Shown in pieces: positions 26,369 to 35,047 of a DNA stretch of 64,000 nt (positions within the stretch are counted from its first letter, which is position 1; the number at the start of each line of letters is the position of its first letter). Position numbers and translations under genes: made by a program. Origin of the DNA: a virus; the IMG/VR virus record IMGVR_UViG_3300009152_000030, positions 1 through 64,000 of that record. One strand, 5' to 3'. The notes below the pieces were generated by a model, which worked only from the letters and a program-made list of their open reading frames with translations, searched no databases and was not told the DNA's origin.

Positions 26369-27058
26369 TTATCGGCGAAATCCCTTAAAGATTGCCTCAA
26401 GTTCCTTAGTCAACTTTTCAATATCATTAATATCGCCATCAAACCCATAACCTACACCAAAAGGTAGGTTAGTTTTTACCCAACCCTTAGGTTTTCCCTT
26501 GCAACATGGATCCTGCTGCTTACAACAGACATCCTTATTGCGCATTTCATTGGTATTATCACCGTCATAATCTGAAGATTGCTTAGTCCACACAGGCGGA
26601 CGCACAGCAGGCTTATTAAGATCAATCTTAGGCTTATCTCGACGAACTCCTTCAAGGGTCCAAAAATACTTGTCAGCTGTCATAAACGCAGAAATAATCT
26701 TTCCTGTAAGCTCAGTGTACTGAGGTGTACGCTTCTCATCTTCAGCCAAGGTAAGCTCTCTACGGGCTTCGTAGCAAGCAGCCTCTAGCAATGCAATACC
26801 ATTGCTAATCAACGCATGTTTACTAGCATCACGAAAGTCAAGAAGACGATCAGCCTTTGCGTCATAGATCAAAGACGGATCTTTCTCATAAACAAAGTGA
26901 TATTCTGGGAATAGCGAACAAAGCTCTCTGAGAACAATAGCAAAATGCTTACCACTGACTGTCATGGAACGATCAGTATTGGGCAGATGCACAGTGTAGC
27001 AGCCCACAGTGGGCGCATCATAAATGATAATCTGGGGACGGCGAGTATTTACTTCCAT
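26369..27058 (-). CDS. hypothetical protein with Cys cluster
   Basis: 229 residues. Near residue 180 it has CCKQQDPCCKG, a tight group of four Cys in two pairs, likely to bind metal. The rest is unrecognised. First gene upstream of the VWA/MoxR pair (23 bases), so a possible member of that operon. Confidence 0.7.
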   Translation of the reverse strand: MEVNTRRPQIIIYDAPTVGCYTVHLPNTDRSMTVSGKHFAIVLRELCSLFPEYHFVYEKDPSLIYDAKADRLLDFRDASKHALISNGIALLEAACYEARRELTLAEDEKRTPQYTELTGKIISAFMTADKYFWTLEGVRRDKPKIDLNKPAVRPPVWTKQSSDYDGDNTNEMRNKDVCCKQQDPCCKGKPKGWVKTNLPFGVGYGFDGDINDIEKLTKELEAIFKGFRR

Positions 27059-27115
27059 TTTATTCTCCTTGTTTAAAAACCAATTATAAAATACAAATTA
27101 AAAAAATCAAAAAGT

Positions 27116-27496
27116 CTATCCTAGAGAGTCAACAAGGTCATCCATTTGTTGACTGGTAAAAGACTGCTGTTTGGTAGTCTTTCCCTGCATATTCGGACAA
27201 ATAATGTCTTCTACATGCACAATATGATTGTATGTAACTCGAATTGCCTCTGTTTGTCCCTTTGGAACAAAGGGCTTAGTTACATATGGTTCCCCAAGCC
27301 TGCAATTGTGAAGACCAATAACGCTTCCAGCAGGAACACCCTTAAGTTTGTCACTAAGGGAACCCTTTTGAATTCGAACCATAAACGTTGTAAAACTTTT
27401 ATTTGGCTCAGAACTTACAATCTTAATATACATATAATCTGGATTCTCAACATTATAAGTGCCAAGCACTCCTGAGAGATACATCGAATGTGCCAT
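27116..27496 (-). CDS. hypothetical protein, possible OB-fold
   Basis: 126 residues. The alternation in YLSGVLGTY, YMYIKIVSSE, TFMVRI and SVIGLHNCRLG could form an OB-like barrel, with an acidic tail (MDDLVDSLG), but this is a visual impression only. Overlaps the upstream gene by one base. Confidence 0.6.
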   Translation of the reverse strand: MAHSMYLSGVLGTYNVENPDYMYIKIVSSEPNKSFTTFMVRIQKGSLSDKLKGVPAGSVIGLHNCRLGEPYVTKPFVPKGQTEAIRVTYNHIVHVEDIICPNMQGKTTKQQSFTSQQMDDLVDSLG

Positions 27497-27711
27497 TATT
27501 CCTCTATTAGTTCAACGTAAATTAAAACTGCAGTCATCCGATTAATTAGATATACTGCATTATCAATACGAATTCGAATACCAAGACTATTATTAGCTAT
27601 TACATACAATTTTCTATCTACTATAAACCCCATCTCAGACAAACGTCTAGACCAAGGTTTTGTAGATTTAATTGTGTATTTGCCTGGAGCACAAAATATT
27701 AAACATTTCAT
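27496..27711 (-). CDS. small basic hypothetical protein
   Basis: 71 residues; begins MKCLIFCAPGKYTIKSTKPW. No family. Follows its upstream neighbour by five bases. Confidence 0.6.
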   Translation of the reverse strand: MKCLIFCAPGKYTIKSTKPWSRRLSEMGFIVDRKLYVIANNSLGIRIRIDNAVYLINRMTAVLIYVELIEE

Positions 27712-27716
27712 TAATC

Positions 27717-27995
27717 TTAATTTTCTGTTCCATCAATAGCATACTCAACTTTAAACTGATGAATAGCTTTAAGTAGCGAGACAAACGCATTTAGAATGCA
27801 AAGACAAGAAGTATCATTGACTGCTTCTGCCATTTGATTAGACAAATACCACATTGTTGACAATAGATGCCCAGGAAGCTGGCCATTCAAGTCATGAAGA
27901 ATCATGTCATACAATTCGCTCTTGCTAATCTGATCAATTTGTTGAAGTCTGTAGACTTGAAAAATAAGATCTGAATTAATCGAAGGACCAGTCAT
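27717..27995 (-). CDS. hypothetical protein
   Basis: 92 residues, mostly helical (DLIFQVYRLQQIDQI). No family recognised. Confidence 0.6.
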   Translation of the reverse strand: MTGPSINSDLIFQVYRLQQIDQISKSELYDMILHDLNGQLPGHLLSTMWYLSNQMAEAVNDTSCLCILNAFVSLLKAIHQFKVEYAIDGTEN

Positions 27996-28005
27996 TATTA
28001 ACTCC

Positions 28006-28710
28006 TTAAGCTAAAGCTTTTTCCATTTGATTACCATGTGCAATAAATGCAATAATAGGTGCAGCTTTCTTGCTACCATTACAAAGCCTACACTGATTAC
28101 AAGTAATACTGCTTTTGGTTTGCGCTGGACAGACAACTACTTTATTACCAGCTGGACTAGTAAATGCATGAGGACTATCTTCACCTACAATCGTTGTAGC
28201 TCTCCATCCCTGGGCAACAGCAAGATCTGCGTCATTAATCTTTTCGCAACTTGCCATAAGAGAACCGCGCCAATTCTTAGCTACTTTTTCTTCTCTCCAG
28301 TGATGGGTATACCCTACTAGTTCAAGCTTTGTTTTGCCAATAGTTTCTTTGATCTCAGATGCTTGCGTTGCTGAGCATCTTCCAATGTCTCCAATGGCGG
28401 ATACACGAACCATTCTAGCGGTCTTGTGTCTATTCTGCAAAGCGTAAGATAAGGTCTTATCAGCGCCTCTTGCATAGGCACGCCTAGTTGAACTAGATCC
28501 AATATTGACGCTACCACTCCACGCATAACAGCCGTTACCTCTGAGCTTACATCCATTGCAACTCTCCCATGCTTCTTGCTTAGTATAGCCAATATATAGA
28601 GTAGGAACATTGCCAGTCTTTACATTAACAGCCTGAGCATTCCAAATAAGGTTGAAGTCTGCTTCTTGTGAAGATGACTCTAGTGATTCTAAAATATTAT
28701 CGTAATTCAT
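28006..28710 (-). CDS. GP88-like Cys-rich phage protein
   Basis: 234 residues. The N-terminus reads NVKTGNVPTLYIG followed by SCNGCKLRGNGCYAW, and a second cluster is CNQCRLC near residue 210. The NxKTG..P and CYA pattern resembles the phage gene-88-like family, whose role is not known. Six or more Cys suggest a metal or iron-sulfur site. Confidence 0.65.
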   Translation of the reverse strand: MNYDNILESLESSSQEADFNLIWNAQAVNVKTGNVPTLYIGYTKQEAWESCNGCKLRGNGCYAWSGSVNIGSSSTRRAYARGADKTLSYALQNRHKTARMVRVSAIGDIGRCSATQASEIKETIGKTKLELVGYTHHWREEKVAKNWRGSLMASCEKINDADLAVAQGWRATTIVGEDSPHAFTSPAGNKVVVCPAQTKSSITCNQCRLCNGSKKAAPIIAFIAHGNQMEKALA

Positions 28711-28780
28711 ATAAATATCCTAATATGAATAATTAAAAATCAAATATCAAAGAATACATTGTAAACAAATACAGATAAAC

Positions 28781-28811
28781 AAAAAGTCCCAAGCATTTCT
28801 ACTTGGAACTT
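28781..28811 (-). terminator. intrinsic terminator
   Basis: Minus strand AAGTTCCAAG-TAGAAATG-CTTGGGACTT followed by TTTGTTT. One mismatch in a ten-base stem. Ends the operon whose last gene stops at 28837. Confidence 0.8.
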
Positions 28812-28836
28812 CTTTATTACTTATATTTGAATATTG

Positions 28837-29280
28837 CTATTCTAAAGTTTTCTTAGCTATTTTCTTTGGTGCATAACTAACTTTATGTTTGCCATGTTTA
28901 ATCCCAGCTTCTTCTCCCCAATTAGAAACACCTTGATAAACATACCAAGCTCTAATTGCCCACATACCATCTTCTTTGCACATTTCTTGAAGAAGACGGT
29001 CTGCTTTCTCTCTGTAAGAAAGGGGAAGGTGCTTTTCTCTGATAAGCTGATAGAGAACATCATGAACTAAAGATCCACGCATAAAATTCTTAGTATCAAT
29101 AGTTGGACCTGAAGGTCCATCCCATGCATAGCCATGACGAATCGTCAATGTGCCATCACCAAGAAGTTCTATATATTCGGTCTTGACATTCAAAGGAGGA
29201 ATTACATTTATTTTACAAGTGTAATCCTCTGCCAGTTGATATTTCCAACCATCTGTATATGTAATGTAACCTTCAGTCAT
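28837..29280 (-). CDS. DUF1353 family protein
   Basis: 147 residues. HGYAWDGPSGPTIDTKNFMR followed by GSLVHDVLYQLIR is the hallmark of DUF1353, found in many phages and prophages near structural or lysis genes. Biochemical role unknown. Terminal gene, followed by a terminator. Confidence 0.8.
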   Translation of the reverse strand: MTEGYITYTDGWKYQLAEDYTCKINVIPPLNVKTEYIELLGDGTLTIRHGYAWDGPSGPTIDTKNFMRGSLVHDVLYQLIREKHLPLSYREKADRLLQEMCKEDGMWAIRAWYVYQGVSNWGEEAGIKHGKHKVSYAPKKIAKKTLE

Positions 29281-29331
29281 GATGCTTCCTTAGTAATAAT
29301 TCCTACTTAGACACAGGAATCATACCAAGTT

Positions 29332-29730
29332 CTACTTAGCGTCAGCCTCAGCAGCAGTAGCTGCATCAGCAGGATGAGCAGGATGAGAAACCTCACCGGT
29401 ACCACTAAGAGGACCAACAACAGCCTCTGCGGCCACACTCTTAGCATCGTAAGGAACAGTCCGAACCTCAGGGGTAGCTGCACTGCCCGATCCAGAGCCA
29501 ACACCTGAACCAGCTGGAGCCTCAACGGCAGCAGGAGCAGTAGTAGCACGGCCAGTCATAAAACCGACAACGCCACCCAGAAGGGGAAGGACCAATGCAA
29601 GAACTGCAGCAGCTACACGAGACAGGAACCAGCCAGCTCTAGGAGCAGCGGCAGCAATCGCAGCCTCGGCGATAACCTTCATACTATCACTAGAAATCTT
29701 TGAAAGATCAGTACCATCAACATCACTCAT
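29332..29730 (-). CDS. Ala/Gly-rich membrane protein
   Basis: 132 residues with one strongly hydrophobic helix (VAAAVLALVLPLLGGVVGFM, about residues 39-58) and an Ala/Gly/Pro/Thr-rich C-terminal half. Starts MSDVDGTDLSK. Higher GC than its neighbours. A spanin, holin or anchor role cannot be decided. Confidence 0.65.
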   Translation of the reverse strand: MSDVDGTDLSKISSDSMKVIAEAAIAAAAPRAGWFLSRVAAAVLALVLPLLGGVVGFMTGRATTAPAAVEAPAGSGVGSGSGSAATPEVRTVPYDAKSVAAEAVVGPLSGTGEVSHPAHPADAATAAEADAK

Positions 29731-29732
29731 AA

Positions 29733-29978
29733 TTATTCTCCTTTGTCAAAATTTGAGGCCTGAGCTGCCTCGTTTAGAATTGTTATAATCTCAGCGTAAA
29801 CAGTGTAAACATCGCAATCATCTAGATTGTAGCCCTTAGCTAAAAATCTAGAATCTAGCATTTTTGCAATAGACCAACCAGTTTCAATATCAGGATAGAA
29901 ACCAGCACCCCTGCTCATAAGCAAGGAAAATTGACCCATTGTAGAACCAATATCAATGTCTGTATAAAAACTATCCAT
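29733..29978 (-). CDS. hypothetical protein
   Basis: 81 residues, acidic, no motif. Start codon overlaps the TAA of the upstream 43-residue gene (TAATG). Confidence 0.6.
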   Translation of the reverse strand: MDSFYTDIDIGSTMGQFSLLMSRGAGFYPDIETGWSIAKMLDSRFLAKGYNLDDCDVYTVYAEIITILNEAAQASNFDKGE

Positions 29979-30109
29979 TAGTTATCCTCTCTTTGCATAC
30001 TCAATAGATGTTGAATATCTTCACGGATGTCTTCAACCTTTGTAATAAGATCTTCAACTTGTCTTTCAAGCTGAGTAATCTTAAATTCTAGATCATATTC
30101 ATCAGGCAT
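29978..30109 (-). CDS. small coiled-coil protein (43 residues)
   Basis: Reads MPDEYDLEFKITQLERQVED; heptad-like Leu/Ile spacing suggests a coiled coil. Its start overlaps the end of the upstream gene and its TAA overlaps the next ATG, so the tiling supports it. Confidence 0.55.
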   Translation of the reverse strand: MPDEYDLEFKITQLERQVEDLITKVEDIREDIQHLLSMQREDN

Positions 30110-30392
30110 TGTCATCTTCCTCTTCTGCATCTAGATCTAGATCGGCAAAATCTTCTAGAACAAGAATAGGCTTGCTAAGAGCATCTCTCATTTGATTAAG
30201 TACTTTTTCAAGTTCATCAAGAGATTCAGCGCTTGTAAAAGGCTCACAGTAAGTAGAAACTAATCTATTTCTATATTGGACTTCTACGATGCGAAAGTCC
30301 TCATAAACAGACCCTTCGATCTCACTGGTAGTCTTCAAAACTCTATGGTTCCAAGTAAAGCTGTAATCCACATCATCTTCATAATCAGTCAT
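30102..30392 (-). CDS. acidic hypothetical protein
   Basis: 96 residues ending in a run of acidic residues (DLDLDAEEEDD). No family recognised. Confidence 0.6.
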   Translation of the reverse strand: MTDYEDDVDYSFTWNHRVLKTTSEIEGSVYEDFRIVEVQYRNRLVSTYCEPFTSAESLDELEKVLNQMRDALSKPILVLEDFADLDLDAEEEDDNA

Positions 30393-30460
30393 CTAAATTC
30401 CTATAAAGTAGTATTGCTGTGTACGTAAATAATCCAATCATAAATAAACAGAGTAAAACA

Positions 30461-30931
30461 TTACTCAACATCTGGCTCGTCTTGCTCTTCATCTTCCTCA
30501 TAGTCAAGCTCTACAAGCTTATTCCCAGTACGTGCAATATGCTCATCACTGTGAGTCTTGCACATGGTCATCCACCATCCTTTGTAGGAACCGCAGTGTC
30601 CAGGCTCACCACAGACGTCACAAGTCTTAGCGCTAAGAGCTCTTGCTTCTGAGATAAACTTATCAACAGTAGGTTGACTATAGTCTAGATAAAAGCACAA
30701 ACTTCCAAACTTTTCTTTAACCTGAACAGCCTCAATAGTGTACTTAGGATACGTAAGCTTAGTCTCATCAACATGAGCCTTAATCTTTGCACAAAGATCA
30801 TCAATCAACTGATACCAACCATCACCAGTATCAATGCCCCAGCACATACATGTCTGGCTCATTGGAAGATGCCGCTGGCAAAAGATATCAGGATATTTCT
30901 TATAAAGTTCGTCTTGTAGTTCTTGTTTCAT
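30461..30931 (-). CDS. conserved phage protein with zinc-binding C-terminus
   Basis: 156 residues. MCWGIDTGDGWYQLIDDLC, VKEKFGSLCFYL and TCDVCGEPG follow the pattern of a widespread but uncharacterised phage family. The CDVC pair with later Cys/His (CKTHSDEH) would bind zinc. Confidence 0.75.
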   Translation of the reverse strand: MKQELQDELYKKYPDIFCQRHLPMSQTCMCWGIDTGDGWYQLIDDLCAKIKAHVDETKLTYPKYTIEAVQVKEKFGSLCFYLDYSQPTVDKFISEARALSAKTCDVCGEPGHCGSYKGWWMTMCKTHSDEHIARTGNKLVELDYEEDEEQDEPDVE

Positions 30932-31071
30932 TAGTCATCCTGTTCTGTAAAAAGATAATCGTCTTCAACATACCAAGACTCTTCATCTTCCAAGTATTCA
31001 GCAGAAGACTGAGATGACTCGTCAGCCAGTCTATTAAGCTCATCAATAGCAAGGTCTTTCATTCTTCCCAT
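30931..31071 (-). CDS. small acidic protein (46 residues)
   Basis: Starts MGRMKDLAIDELNRL just past the stop of the upstream gene and ends in TAATG with the next. Highly acidic C-terminal half. Confidence 0.5.
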   Translation of the reverse strand: MGRMKDLAIDELNRLADESSQSSAEYLEDEESWYVEDDYLFTEQDD

Positions 31072-31072
31072 G

Positions 31073-31471
31073 TTACCACCAACAGATATAGTAAACTTTC
31101 TTTCCAAGAATAACTTCTACACAAGCCTTAGAAACGGCTTCAAGATCATATGCAAGTCTATCTAGATTAGATGCATTAGCAGTATGAAAAGGCCCAGTAG
31201 CAACTGGTAAACTTTGGGCAATCAAATCATCAAAAAGTTCTTGCAGATCCTCTAGATCTAAATAAACTTTTTCAACATTAAATGCACTAATGTCAAAATA
31301 GTCGTCGCCAAACTTAATTGTACGAGTAGTTTCTTCTGGCATATACTTAGTAAGCCATAGCCTTTCGAACCAAGCATTAAGATCGCCATGTTTGCGCCAA
31401 GTTGCAATCTCATCATCGTTTGCTTCAGGATTGTCAAGATTTTCAATCCTAAGATACATATCAAGTCCCAT
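31073..31471 (-). CDS. conserved phage protein (GLDMYL family)
   Basis: 132 residues beginning MGLDMYLRIENL with ATWRKHGDLNAWFERLW. This GLDMYL...WRKxxxxxxWF pattern is common in phage genomes; function unknown. Confidence 0.7.
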   Translation of the reverse strand: MGLDMYLRIENLDNPEANDDEIATWRKHGDLNAWFERLWLTKYMPEETTRTIKFGDDYFDISAFNVEKVYLDLEDLQELFDDLIAQSLPVATGPFHTANASNLDRLAYDLEAVSKACVEVILGKKVYYICWW

Positions 31472-31512
31472 ATTGTCACCTCTTATTAAGTGTTACTTAA
31501 TAGGTAAAAATA

Positions 31513-31692
31513 TTATTTAAACTGCAAAATTAGATTATGAGTTGTTGCGTAATCAGCAAGTTCTTGACCATCATTAAACTGTTTAAACTTAGATAAATCG
31601 GGACCAAAAAGTATATACTGTTTAATCCCATCTTTCATAAAAGTATAGACAACACAATGATTCATCTCTGTTACGTTATGCCATTGAGACAT
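31513..31692 (-). CDS. small hypothetical protein (59 residues)
   Basis: Reads MSQWHNVTEMNHCVVYTF; ATG overlaps the TAA of the upstream gene (TAATG). Looks like a folded beta/alpha mini-protein, no family. Confidence 0.55.
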   Translation of the reverse strand: MSQWHNVTEMNHCVVYTFMKDGIKQYILFGPDLSKFKQFNDGQELADYATTHNLILQFK

Positions 31693-31811
31693 TACTTCTC
31701 AGGTTCTTGAGGCTTTACCTCTTTAAACTTATCAAGAGAATTCGTTGAATTCATCTTAGAAATAAGAATAATCTCTTGAATCTTTTGTTTAACTCTATCA
31801 AGACCAGTCAT
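31692..31811 (-). CDS. small hypothetical protein (39 residues)
   Basis: ATG at 31811 with an AAGGA box; reads MTGLDRVKQKIQEIILISKM and ends TAATG at the next gene. Amphipathic helix likely. Confidence 0.5.
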   Translation of the reverse strand: MTGLDRVKQKIQEIILISKMNSTNSLDKFKEVKPQEPEK

Positions 31812-31819
31812 AGTTTTCC

Positions 31820-32080
31820 TTAATCAATATAATTTCTAAAATTAGAATCAATAATTAATGTTTTCCCAAGCTTAGTAAGAACTCCATCTTTCCAAGCAAT
31901 TAAATTATCCATACGTTCTCTAACTTCTTGTTCTGAAAGATCAGAAGTATCTTCACCTTCTTCACTGTCATCAGTTAGATAGATAATTCCATTGCCTTTT
32001 GAAATTGCAATAGCATCAAGAATATCGCTAGACTCAACAACCTCACAGGTCTTGTTCCTAGTGTTAGCATACACGTACAT
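31820..32080 (-). CDS. hypothetical protein
   Basis: 86 residues, acidic, with no motif. Preceded by an AAGGAG-like box. Confidence 0.6.
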   Translation of the reverse strand: MYVYANTRNKTCEVVESSDILDAIAISKGNGIIYLTDDSEEGEDTSDLSEQEVRERMDNLIAWKDGVLTKLGKTLIIDSNFRNYID

Positions 32081-32143
32081 ATATTATCTCCTTATTATTA
32101 ATTACAAATAATAACTAATAATAAGAAATAATCAAAAAGTACC

Positions 32144-32719
32144 TTAAATTAATAAAAAGATCTTCTTATAAATTCGAGAGTCTTCTATGTACTCTTGATC
32201 TTTATAATAGGATCCTGTGTCTCTATCTTGTATTTGTTGTTGAACAGCTTTTGCTACTTCATTTTTAAATAAACTTGCAAAACCAAGAATCAATCCACCA
32301 AAAAGTAAACCAATTATTGTTCTAACTATAGTTCTATTTAGCCATTCGCGATTTTCTGAGTCTTTTTTCTCTTTCTCTGTGCGAATATCCGCTTTTACTC
32401 GTTCGATCTCTTTAGCTATACGGTCATTCTGATCAATAGTAAATCGAGTAAGTAATTTCTCATTTTCAGTTCTGTTTAGCTCTATAGTCTTATTAATTGC
32501 TTCTATTTGCTGGCGCTGAAGCTCAGCAAGCGAATCTAAGTCTTTTTCTACGTCCCTGAGACGCATATTTATTCCAGGATTTCCGTCATAAGATCCAAGG
32601 ACTATTGTCTTTAGATCATCGATTGCTTTATCATGTTTCTCATGACTTTTCTTTAAATCATCAAGCTTAGTGTTGATGGAGTCAAGTAAAGAATTAGGGC
32701 AATCGGTTGAGTTTGACAT
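32144..32719 (-). CDS. coiled-coil protein with a C-terminal membrane helix
   Basis: 191 residues. Residues 10-120 are heptad-rich and charged (coiled coil), then one membrane helix (TIIGLLFGGLILGFASLF, about 135-152) and a short tail. Such tail-anchored coiled coils occur among phage lysis or inner-membrane proteins. Starts after AGAGGA. Confidence 0.7.
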   Translation of the reverse strand: MSNSTDCPNSLLDSINTKLDDLKKSHEKHDKAIDDLKTIVLGSYDGNPGINMRLRDVEKDLDSLAELQRQQIEAINKTIELNRTENEKLLTRFTIDQNDRIAKEIERVKADIRTEKEKKDSENREWLNRTIVRTIIGLLFGGLILGFASLFKNEVAKAVQQQIQDRDTGSYYKDQEYIEDSRIYKKIFLLI

Positions 32720-32976
32720 CGGAGAATCCTCTATAAATAAATAGTATTGTTAGAACATTTTCACCACCTGTATAGAGGGAACTAGATAGTTATGTCTACC
32801 CCTAAATCATAGTGTAATTATACTAGACTTTACAGTATCTTATACTTTTGATGTATTTTTCAGAATTAAAAAACCCTAGGTTCTACGCGGTATTTTAAGA
32901 TCTCTATTTCACCACTTAAGGGCAAAATAAAAATACTTAAAATTAGCATAAAACCTAAGGTTTTCTTTCTTTTAGC
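32720..32976. promoter_or_regulatory. AT-rich intergenic region with possible promoter
   Basis: On the minus strand a TATAAT (32817-32822) with a preceding TAG lies about 100 bases before the coiled-coil gene; no good -35 box is seen. A palindrome AACCTAGGGTT followed by TTTTTT lies near 32870 and may end transcription from the right. A 27-codon open frame here is too weak to call. Confidence 0.35.
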
Positions 32977-33045
32977 CTAAATTGGCAAACAAATTAAAAT
33001 AAAAGCAACGATTATAAAGAAGATGAAAGGTGCTTCAATTTCCAT
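32977..33045 (-). CDS. 22-residue single-helix membrane peptide
   Basis: ATG directly after the TAA of the upstream gene; reads MEIEAPFIFFIIVAFILICL. Almost entirely a membrane helix. Supported by coupling and composition only. Confidence 0.4.
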   Translation of the reverse strand: MEIEAPFIFFIIVAFILICLPI

Positions 33046-33267
33046 TTAGTATCCAGCACGAGTTACGCTTGCAATTTCGTAATGATCTTTATCATAAAGA
33101 CGCCAAGCGCTCCAATCATCTCCAGGATCACTAAAAGAACTATGAACTAGATGAAATGTTTCAGCTTTCTGAAGTGCAATTTCATCAAAGTTCAATTCGG
33201 CGCGTTCACTCTTAAGATACTCACGAATATTCTTATTACCAGTAACAGTAGCTCCAATGTAGGACAT
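33046..33267 (-). CDS. hypothetical protein
   Basis: 73 residues with ALQKAETFHL and DDWSAWRLYDKD; no family. AGGAG box before the start. Confidence 0.6.
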   Translation of the reverse strand: MSYIGATVTGNKNIREYLKSERAELNFDEIALQKAETFHLVHSSFSDPGDDWSAWRLYDKDHYEIASVTRAGY

Positions 33268-33280
33268 TTAGTTCTCCTAT

Positions 33281-34681
33281 TTAGTAGGGTGCATCAATCA
33301 TTTCGTAACCATATGCAGGAATAGCAAATTTAACTTTCTTTGGGGCAGGAGCAGGATATTCCAACTTAGCCTTCTTAATCTCAGCGTTGAGATAAGAAAA
33401 GAAGCTCTTACTAGCTGGAGTTTTCTTATTGTTCCGGTCAAAGCACTGAACAATTTGACCATTAGTCATGCTGACCATAGCACAGAGATTTCCCTTACGG
33501 AAAAACATATGGCTTCTATCATCATAGTAGCTACCAATACAGTGTGCACATTCTTGGCCCGCAATTCTCATCTCATTAGAGGTCTTGATCCGGATCGTCT
33601 CAAGATGTTCCGGCAAAGTAAGAGTAGGCATATCACGGTCAGGAACATTAACATCATACTTAAGCAGTGCAAGACGATTCTGTTCCGCCGCAATTCTATG
33701 ATTATTAACACTTGCATTGATCATTTCAAGAATACTCATATTCTCGTAATCAATAGCACTAAGACGCTCATCTCTAGCTCGAAGACCAGGAAGGCCCATA
33801 CGATAACCATCCTTGATAAACTTGTCTACAGCCTCTGGGAGACCAGTACCAACATTAACAGGATGAAGATCCTTCATAGCCTTTACCCAGCCATCAAGAA
33901 TCTTAACATCGTTAACTTTGCTCATCTTTGTATAAAGAGTAGCTTGATTCTTATCAATATCAGCAATCAACTTAGGAATAGTATCGCCACTCATACTCTC
34001 AGTCCGATTAATAGGAATCAACTGGATATACTCTGCAGCAAGACCAGAATGGAACCAACTAAGCCGCCGATTACTAAAGGTACGGTACTTGTAAGCTTGA
34101 ACAAATTCTGCATTAATAGGATGGTTCTGAATCAAGGACAAAATATCCTTAGAATTATCAGACCCAACAGGCCAGACTTTAAGAGAATGCCAAGCCTTCA
34201 AAGTTCTAATAGACTGAGGAATCTTATTAAGAACCGCCCGCCTATCAGTATACTTCAAAGACGAGTATCCAACATTAAAAGCCTGCTTTACAGTAAACTT
34301 TTCCCAAGGGGTACGGGCATTATAAAGATCCTTAAGAGCCCAAGTAAGATCAACAAGATCATTAGACTGGCCAGACCATGTTCTGTTACCATCAATCATC
34401 TCAGTAGTCTGATGACAAGCAGAGATAGTACTGATAGCAGCATCAAGCTTATCTTGCATATCCTTATGCCAGTAAGCAAGGCCGGCAACCAAGTTAATAA
34501 TAGTCTTGTGCCGAGACATCATAGGCTTAATATAGTGCCACTTACTACTTGTCTTAAAAGCCCCACTCTTACTTTTTCTACTGTAGTGCCGCGGCATATT
34601 CCTTATCTTGATATCAAGACGCTCAATCATATTAGTCCACAAGTAGTGCTTATCCTCAACAAACGCATTAAAGTCATACAT
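33281..34681 (-). CDS. PcfJ-like domain protein
   Basis: 466 residues, basic N-terminal half. Near residue 385 the block AGQECAHCIGSYYDDRSHMF followed by CAMVSM resembles the PcfJ-like domain (EGxxLxHCVGSY), known from conjugative plasmids and phages; function is not established. A long open frame on the opposite strand is a shadow of this gene. Confidence 0.65.
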   Translation of the reverse strand: MYDFNAFVEDKHYLWTNMIERLDIKIRNMPRHYSRKSKSGAFKTSSKWHYIKPMMSRHKTIINLVAGLAYWHKDMQDKLDAAISTISACHQTTEMIDGNRTWSGQSNDLVDLTWALKDLYNARTPWEKFTVKQAFNVGYSSLKYTDRRAVLNKIPQSIRTLKAWHSLKVWPVGSDNSKDILSLIQNHPINAEFVQAYKYRTFSNRRLSWFHSGLAAEYIQLIPINRTESMSGDTIPKLIADIDKNQATLYTKMSKVNDVKILDGWVKAMKDLHPVNVGTGLPEAVDKFIKDGYRMGLPGLRARDERLSAIDYENMSILEMINASVNNHRIAAEQNRLALLKYDVNVPDRDMPTLTLPEHLETIRIKTSNEMRIAGQECAHCIGSYYDDRSHMFFRKGNLCAMVSMTNGQIVQCFDRNNKKTPASKSFFSYLNAEIKKAKLEYPAPAPKKVKFAIPAYGYEMIDAPY

Positions 34682-34759
34682 CTAGTAAACCTCTACATGA
34701 TTAAAGAGAAGATCTTAATAGGAGAGAGAAGACTTAAAAAAATCAAAAGGCATGTCATA

Positions 34760-34805
34760 CTCTGCATCGTACCTGCATGATACCCTGCAAACACTGCATA
34801 ATACC
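34760..34805. repeat. tandem CTGCAT repeats, period about 11
   Basis: Plus strand reads CTGCATCGTAC, CTGCATGATAC, CCTGCAAAC, ACTGCATAATAC in series. Spacing near one helical turn suggests binding of an oligomeric protein. Confidence 0.6.
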
Positions 34806-34998
34806 TACCCCGCTTCTCCAATAAGTATATATCTTTTATATATCCCTATATAGGCTCGCGGGTAACTCCGGCCTCTTTTGACCCTTTTAAGTTTAAACTC
34901 TTTTTACTCGTTATATACCCCTATAGGGCAAAACCTGCCAAAGTAATCTCCGGCCTCTTTTTTGTCAGTATCCGTGTTGCAGGAATCCCGCAGGAGCT

Positions 34999-35034
34999 CA
35001 ACACCCTTGAGACCCTAAAGTCTCTCAGGTGTTG
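34999..35034 (-). terminator. long hairpin after the 121-residue gene
   Basis: CAACACC...TTGAGAC-loop-GTCTCTCAGGTGTTG, about 13 pairs with one bulge. It lies 14 bases past a stop but has no U-run, so it may be a Rho-type or processing hairpin. Confidence 0.4.
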
Positions 35035-35047
35035 GCCCCCACGAAGA

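Larger units (their letters stand above)
34682..35047. promoter_or_regulatory. intergenic control region with repeats
   Basis: No gene seen in 366 bases. It holds four short CTGCA repeats (34760-34805), two copies of CTCCGGCCTCTTTT near 34868 and 34949, two A/T-rich TATATA blocks each near a CTATA(TA)GG palindrome, and a long imperfect hairpin at 34999-35034. Probably promoters for the minus-strand gene at 33281-34681 and a terminator or processing site for the genes to the right. Confidence 0.45.

Noticed and set aside
32870-32970. 27-codon hydrophobic frame after the 22-residue membrane peptide
   Set aside because: Poor ribosome-binding site and overlap with a palindrome; too weak to list as a gene.
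33455-34780. 441-codon plus-strand open frame
   Set aside because: Antisense to the PcfJ-like gene; no ribosome-binding site and an implausible Ile/Asn/Ser-rich product.
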